Assembly: GCF_022749495.1 (NCBI RefSeq)
Contig: NZ_CP094241.1
Coordinates: 434,001 to 498,000 of the forward strand
DNA from: Neisseria macacae ATCC 33926
GTDB lineage: Bacteria; Pseudomonadota; Gammaproteobacteria; Burkholderiales; Neisseriaceae
DNA length: 64,000 bases
Reading direction: 5' to 3'
Part shown: positions 61,512 through 64,000 of the stretch, in pieces
How the letters are laid out: the number at the start of each line of letters is the position of its first letter
Numbering within the stretch: the first letter of the stretch is position 1
Notes under the pieces: model-generated
The model's input: only the letters and a program-made list of their open reading frames with translations
The model's database searches: none
What the model was told of the DNA's origin: nothing
Position numbers and translations under genes: made by a program

Positions 61512-61733
61512 TCAGTGATCGACGGTGATGCCTTTGCTTTCCTGCTGTTTCTGTTCGTCCAGTTTCTTTTGCAGCGTGTCGCACGGGGTGTCGCAGTCGC
61601 AGACTTTTTTCATGCCCAGCGAGGAGATGCCGCCGCAGCTGCCTTTGATGGTGCGTTTGGAGAAAATATAGCCGACCGCCATGCCGAGGATGACGAGGAG
61701 GAAGAGGCCGAAGGTGAGGAGTAGGGTTTTCAT
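61512..61733 (-). CDS. nqrM: NqrM, maturation factor of Na+-translocating NADH:quinone reductase
   Basis: The protein has 73 residues. One membrane helix (about 4-24) is followed by a short soluble part with CGGISSLGMKKVCDCD and further cysteine (PCDTL), the pattern of DUF539/NqrM. NqrM supplies iron to the cysteine cluster site between NqrD and NqrE. It lies 39 bp downstream of apbE on the same strand, and the two have the joint job of maturing Na+-NQR: ApbE attaches FMN and NqrM delivers iron. Confidence 0.88.
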   Translation of the reverse strand: MKTLLLTFGLFLLVILGMAVGYIFSKRTIKGSCGGISSLGMKKVCDCDTPCDTLQKKLDEQKQQESKGITVDH

Positions 61734-61772
61734 GATGGTGTTCCTGTGGGGATGGATATGAGTCTGTAGATA

Positions 61773-62822
61773 TTAATGGAGTAGTTTTTTAAACGCGCCG
61801 GACATTTCGGTATGGTAGCCGTTTTGGTCGCGGATAATCAGGAAAACGGCGAGGTTTTGCTGTTCGGCGAGTTTGAGGGCTTCGGTTTCGCCGAGTACGA
61901 AAAGTCCGGTGGACAGGCCGTCGGCGGTGGTGGCGTTGTCGGCGACGACGCTGATGGAGGCGAGGCGGTGCGACAGCGGGCGGCGGGTTTTGGGGTCGAT
62001 GATGTGGGACAGCCGCCTGCCTTGCGGGTCAACGTGGAAAATGCGGTAGTCGCCGGAGGTGGCGAGGGAGCGGTTGTCGAGGGGGACGACGATTTGGGTA
62101 TTGCCGCCTTGGACGATGTTGGGCTGTTCGATGCCGATGCGCCAAGGTTCGCCTTTGGCATTGCAGCCTTTGCCGTGCAGTTCGCCGCCGATTTCGACAA
62201 GGTAGTTTTGGATGCCGAGTTTTTCAAGTTCGCCTGCCACTTTGTCCACGCCGAAGCCTTTGGCGATGGAGGAGAGGTCGAGATAGGTTTCGGGCCGGGT
62301 TTTGGCGAGGGTGGCTTGTTTGCCGTTTTGCGTGAGGATGATTTTGTCCGTACCGGTTTGGGCGGCGGCTTTGTCGATTTCGGCCTGGGTGGGTTCGCGG
62401 GTGATTTCTTTGTTCGGTCCGAAGCCCCAAAGGTTGACGAGCGGGCCGACGGTTACGTCGAGCGCGCCTTGTGTGAGGCGGTTGAGGCGTAAGGCTTCGG
62501 CGGTTACGGCGGCGAAATCGGCGGAAACGGGCATGGGTTTGCGGGTCTCGCGCATTTGGTTGAAGCGGCTGATTTCGGAGTCTTCGCGGTAGGTGGACAT
62601 TTGGCGGTTGACTTCTTCGAGTGCGCCGTCAATCTGCTTTTTTACGGCTTCAGGCGCGGGCGGGTTGGGAAGGTCGTCTGAAAGGTATTTGACGGTATAG
62701 GTCGTGCCCATCGTTTCGCCCTGAAGCACGGTTTGTTCGGATGTTTTTTTGCTGCACGCGCCCAAGGGCAGGGTAAAGATGAGGGCGGCGGCAAGGGCGG
62801 GAATGGCGGAGGGCAGGTGCAT
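61773..62822 (-). CDS. apbE: FAD:protein FMN transferase ApbE
   Basis: The protein has 349 residues from the ATG at 62822. The lipoprotein signal ends in LGAC (Cys about 23). The ApbE domain follows: GETMGTTYTVKY near residue 38, STYREDSEISRFNQ near 75, the FAD-binding centre with DLSSIAKGFGVDKVA and EIGGELHGKG, and ATSGDYRIF towards the end. It covalently attaches FMN to NqrB and NqrC or similar proteins at the periplasmic face. It is followed by nqrM. Confidence 0.94.
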   Translation of the reverse strand: MHLPSAIPALAAALIFTLPLGACSKKTSEQTVLQGETMGTTYTVKYLSDDLPNPPAPEAVKKQIDGALEEVNRQMSTYREDSEISRFNQMRETRKPMPVSADFAAVTAEALRLNRLTQGALDVTVGPLVNLWGFGPNKEITREPTQAEIDKAAAQTGTDKIILTQNGKQATLAKTRPETYLDLSSIAKGFGVDKVAGELEKLGIQNYLVEIGGELHGKGCNAKGEPWRIGIEQPNIVQGGNTQIVVPLDNRSLATSGDYRIFHVDPQGRRLSHIIDPKTRRPLSHRLASISVVADNATTADGLSTGLFVLGETEALKLAEQQNLAVFLIIRDQNGYHTEMSGAFKKLLH

Positions 62823-62883
62823 GATAGGGTGTTCGGGTGTTTTCAGACGACGTATTGTAACGTAAAACGCAAGGGCGCGCGGC

Positions 62884-62912
62884 TTGCGGGGGCGGGGCTT
62901 TTCTGCTAACAT
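62884..62912 (+). promoter_or_regulatory. Promoter upstream of the structured RNA before metK
   Basis: TTGCGG (62884-62889), 17 bp, TAACAT (62907-62912). Transcription would begin near 62919, on the strand of metK. Confidence 0.55.
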
Positions 62913-62918
62913 CCGCGC

Positions 62919-63044
62919 TGCATTAAGAGTTGGGAATTCCATGCCAACCTGCTTTTCAGACGGAAAGGTAAGGTGGACGGCTGCAAAGCCGATGTGGTCC
63001 GAGAGGGCAATTCAAATCCCCCCGCTTGATGCGGGAATTTTTTT
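62919..63044 (+). ncRNA. Candidate structured RNA ending in a terminator, upstream of metK
   Basis: A transcript of about 125 nt is predicted between the promoter and a T-run terminator. Three further stems can be drawn: GTTGG/CCAAC (62929-62933 with 62944-62948), CTTTTC/GGAAAG (62952-62957 with 62962-62967), and CGGCT/AGCCG closed by a GCAA tetraloop (62978-62991), with an outer GGA/TCC pair. No known riboswitch or sRNA family was recognised. It could be a free sRNA or an attenuated leader of metK. Folding was by eye only. Confidence 0.4.
63021..63044 (+). terminator. Rho-independent terminator of the metK-upstream RNA
   Basis: CCCGC, loop TTGAT, GCGGG, then AATTTTTTT. It is a compact GC stem with a long T-run. 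Confidence 0.8.
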
Positions 63045-63131
63045 GTCCGTATGTTCTGTACGGGCAGGATTCCGAACCGTTTTATCCAAGTAGGAATATT
63101 TATCATTTGGATGGAGCGCAGGTGGAAATTT

Positions 63132-63140
63132 TGTTATGAT
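63132..63140 (+). promoter_or_regulatory. Extended -10 promoter candidate of metK
   Basis: TGTTATGAT has TG one base upstream of a TATGAT hexamer. The -35 region is poor. It lies about 75 bp upstream of the metK start and below the RNA terminator. Confidence 0.4.
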
Positions 63141-63215
63141 TTCCGTTGTGGGACGTATGATGAAACAACAGGTCGTCTGAAAGCAGACGGCTTGTTTTTG
63201 AAGGAAAATATTGAA

Positions 63216-64000
63216 ATGAGCGAATATCTGTTTACTTCCGAATCGGTTTCCGAAGGCCATCCGGACAAAGTAGCCGACCAAGTGTCCGATGCGATTTTGG
63301 ATGCGGTTTTGGCGCAAGACCCCAAAGCGCGCGTCGCGGCGGAAACTCTGGTAAACACCGGTTTGTGCGTGTTGGCGGGTGAAATCACCACCACCGCCCA
63401 TGTGGACTACATCAAAGTCGCACGCGAAACCATCAAACGCATCGGCTACAACTCGTCCGAGCTGGGCTTTGATGCCAACGGCTGCGCGGTCGGCGTGTAC
63501 TACGACCAGCAATCCCCCGACATCGCCCAAGGCGTGAACGAAGGCGAAGGCATCGACCTGAACCAAGGCGCGGGCGACCAAGGCCTGATGTTCGGCTACG
63601 CCTGCGACGAAACCCCGACCCTGATGCCGTTTGCCATCTATTACAGCCACCGCCTGATGCAGCGTCAAAGCGAATTGCGCAAAGACGGCCGCCTGCCGTG
63701 GCTGCGTCCCGACGCAAAAGCGCAGTTGACCGTGGTTTACGACAGCGAAACCGGCAAAGTAAAACGCATCGACACCGTCGTCCTGTCCACCCAGCACGAC
63801 CCTGCCATCAGCCATGAAGAACTGAGCAACGCCGTGATTGAGCAGATTATCAAGCCTGTTCTGCCGCCCGAAATGCTGACTGCCGAAACCAAATACCTGA
63901 TCAACCCGACCGGCCGCTTCGTCATCGGCGGCCCGCAAGGCGACTGCGGTCTGACCGGCCGCAAAATCATCGTCGATACCTACGGCGGCGCAGCTCCGCA
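63216..64000 (+). CDS. metK: S-adenosylmethionine synthetase (partial, 5' part)
   Basis: The first 261 codons of the gene are present; the rest lies beyond the window. The enzyme makes S-adenosylmethionine from methionine and ATP and so supplies the many methyltransferases (UbiG, PrmA, QueA) seen here. SEGHPDKVADQ near residue 12, the ATP-binding GAGDQGLMFGYACDE near residue 117 and GGPQGDCGLTGRKI near 245 are intact. AAGGAAA lies ahead of the ATG. A DUS is at about 63170. Confidence 0.97.
   Translation, partial: MSEYLFTSESVSEGHPDKVADQVSDAILDAVLAQDPKARVAAETLVNTGLCVLAGEITTTAHVDYIKVARETIKRIGYNSSELGFDANGCAVGVYYDQQSPDIAQGVNEGEGIDLNQGAGDQGLMFGYACDETPTLMPFAIYYSHRLMQRQSELRKDGRLPWLRPDAKAQLTVVYDSETGKVKRIDTVVLSTQHDPAISHEELSNAVIEQIIKPVLPPEMLTAETKYLINPTGRFVIGGPQGDCGLTGRKIIVDTYGGAAP

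Noticed and set aside
62975..63000. Cyclic-di-GMP-I riboswitch core
   Set aside because: Only the GCAAAGCC stretch agrees; the other conserved segments of that family are missing.
62929..63044. tRNA (selenocysteine or cysteine type) upstream of metK
   Set aside because: A TTCAAATCC stretch and a GCAAA loop look tRNA-like, but no acceptor stem, no proper anticodon stem and no CCA-proximal pairing can be drawn.

Overview
The window is a chromosomal segment of a Neisseria species. The evidence is a very high density of DNA uptake sequences (DUS), six Correia repeat elements with the usual TATAGTGGATTAA ends, a dRS3 repeat, and a dcw (division and cell wall) cluster ordered as in Neisseria. The dominant DUS is AGGTCGTCTGAA, the dialect described for the N. 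mucosa / N. sicca group, rather than the meningococcal/gonococcal form. I therefore read the source as a commensal Neisseria close to N. mucosa/sicca. This is inference from dialect, not from a database search.

Region 1 (1-15060) is the second half of the dcw cluster: murD, ftsW, murG, murC, ddl, ftsQ, ftsA and ftsZ, all on the + strand. Between them sit genes that are not classical dcw members: a Sel1-repeat protein, an L,D-transpeptidase, an amidase, an O-methyltransferase and a DUF6348-like protein. Each block is closed by a DUS inverted-repeat hairpin. ftsZ has its own promoter, overlapped by a perfect 12-bp inverted repeat.

Region 2 (15060-33800) is accessory. It holds ubiG, an unrecognised secreted protein, and a 13.6-kb gene for a 4530-residue trimeric autotransporter adhesin. 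The adhesin gene contains near-identical 942-bp repeats, each carrying a DUS core, and is bracketed by two direct Correia elements. An intact IS3-family element lies downstream, inserted inside a DUS hairpin.

Region 3 (33800-48200) is mostly housekeeping: an AmpG-like permease, a bile-acid/sodium symporter family protein, dapB, bamE, fur, aat, an exodeoxyribonuclease III, an ArsR-type regulator, a NERD-like protein, queA, accB-yqaE-accC, prmA and small envelope proteins.

Region 4 (48200-64000) holds tex, a low-GC coiled-coil gene, a SUKH protein, recG, an RhlE-type helicase, a small lipoprotein, grxB, a block with an RTX-toxin fragment and an unrecognised secreted protein, relA, nqrM, apbE and the start of metK. 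The block around 57.47-59.14 kb carries AGGCCGTCTGAA-type DUS instead of AGGTCGTCTGAA, suggesting import from another Neisseria lineage. Upstream of metK there is a compact promoter / structured RNA / terminator unit that I cannot assign to a known family.

No tRNA, rRNA, CRISPR array or prophage was seen.
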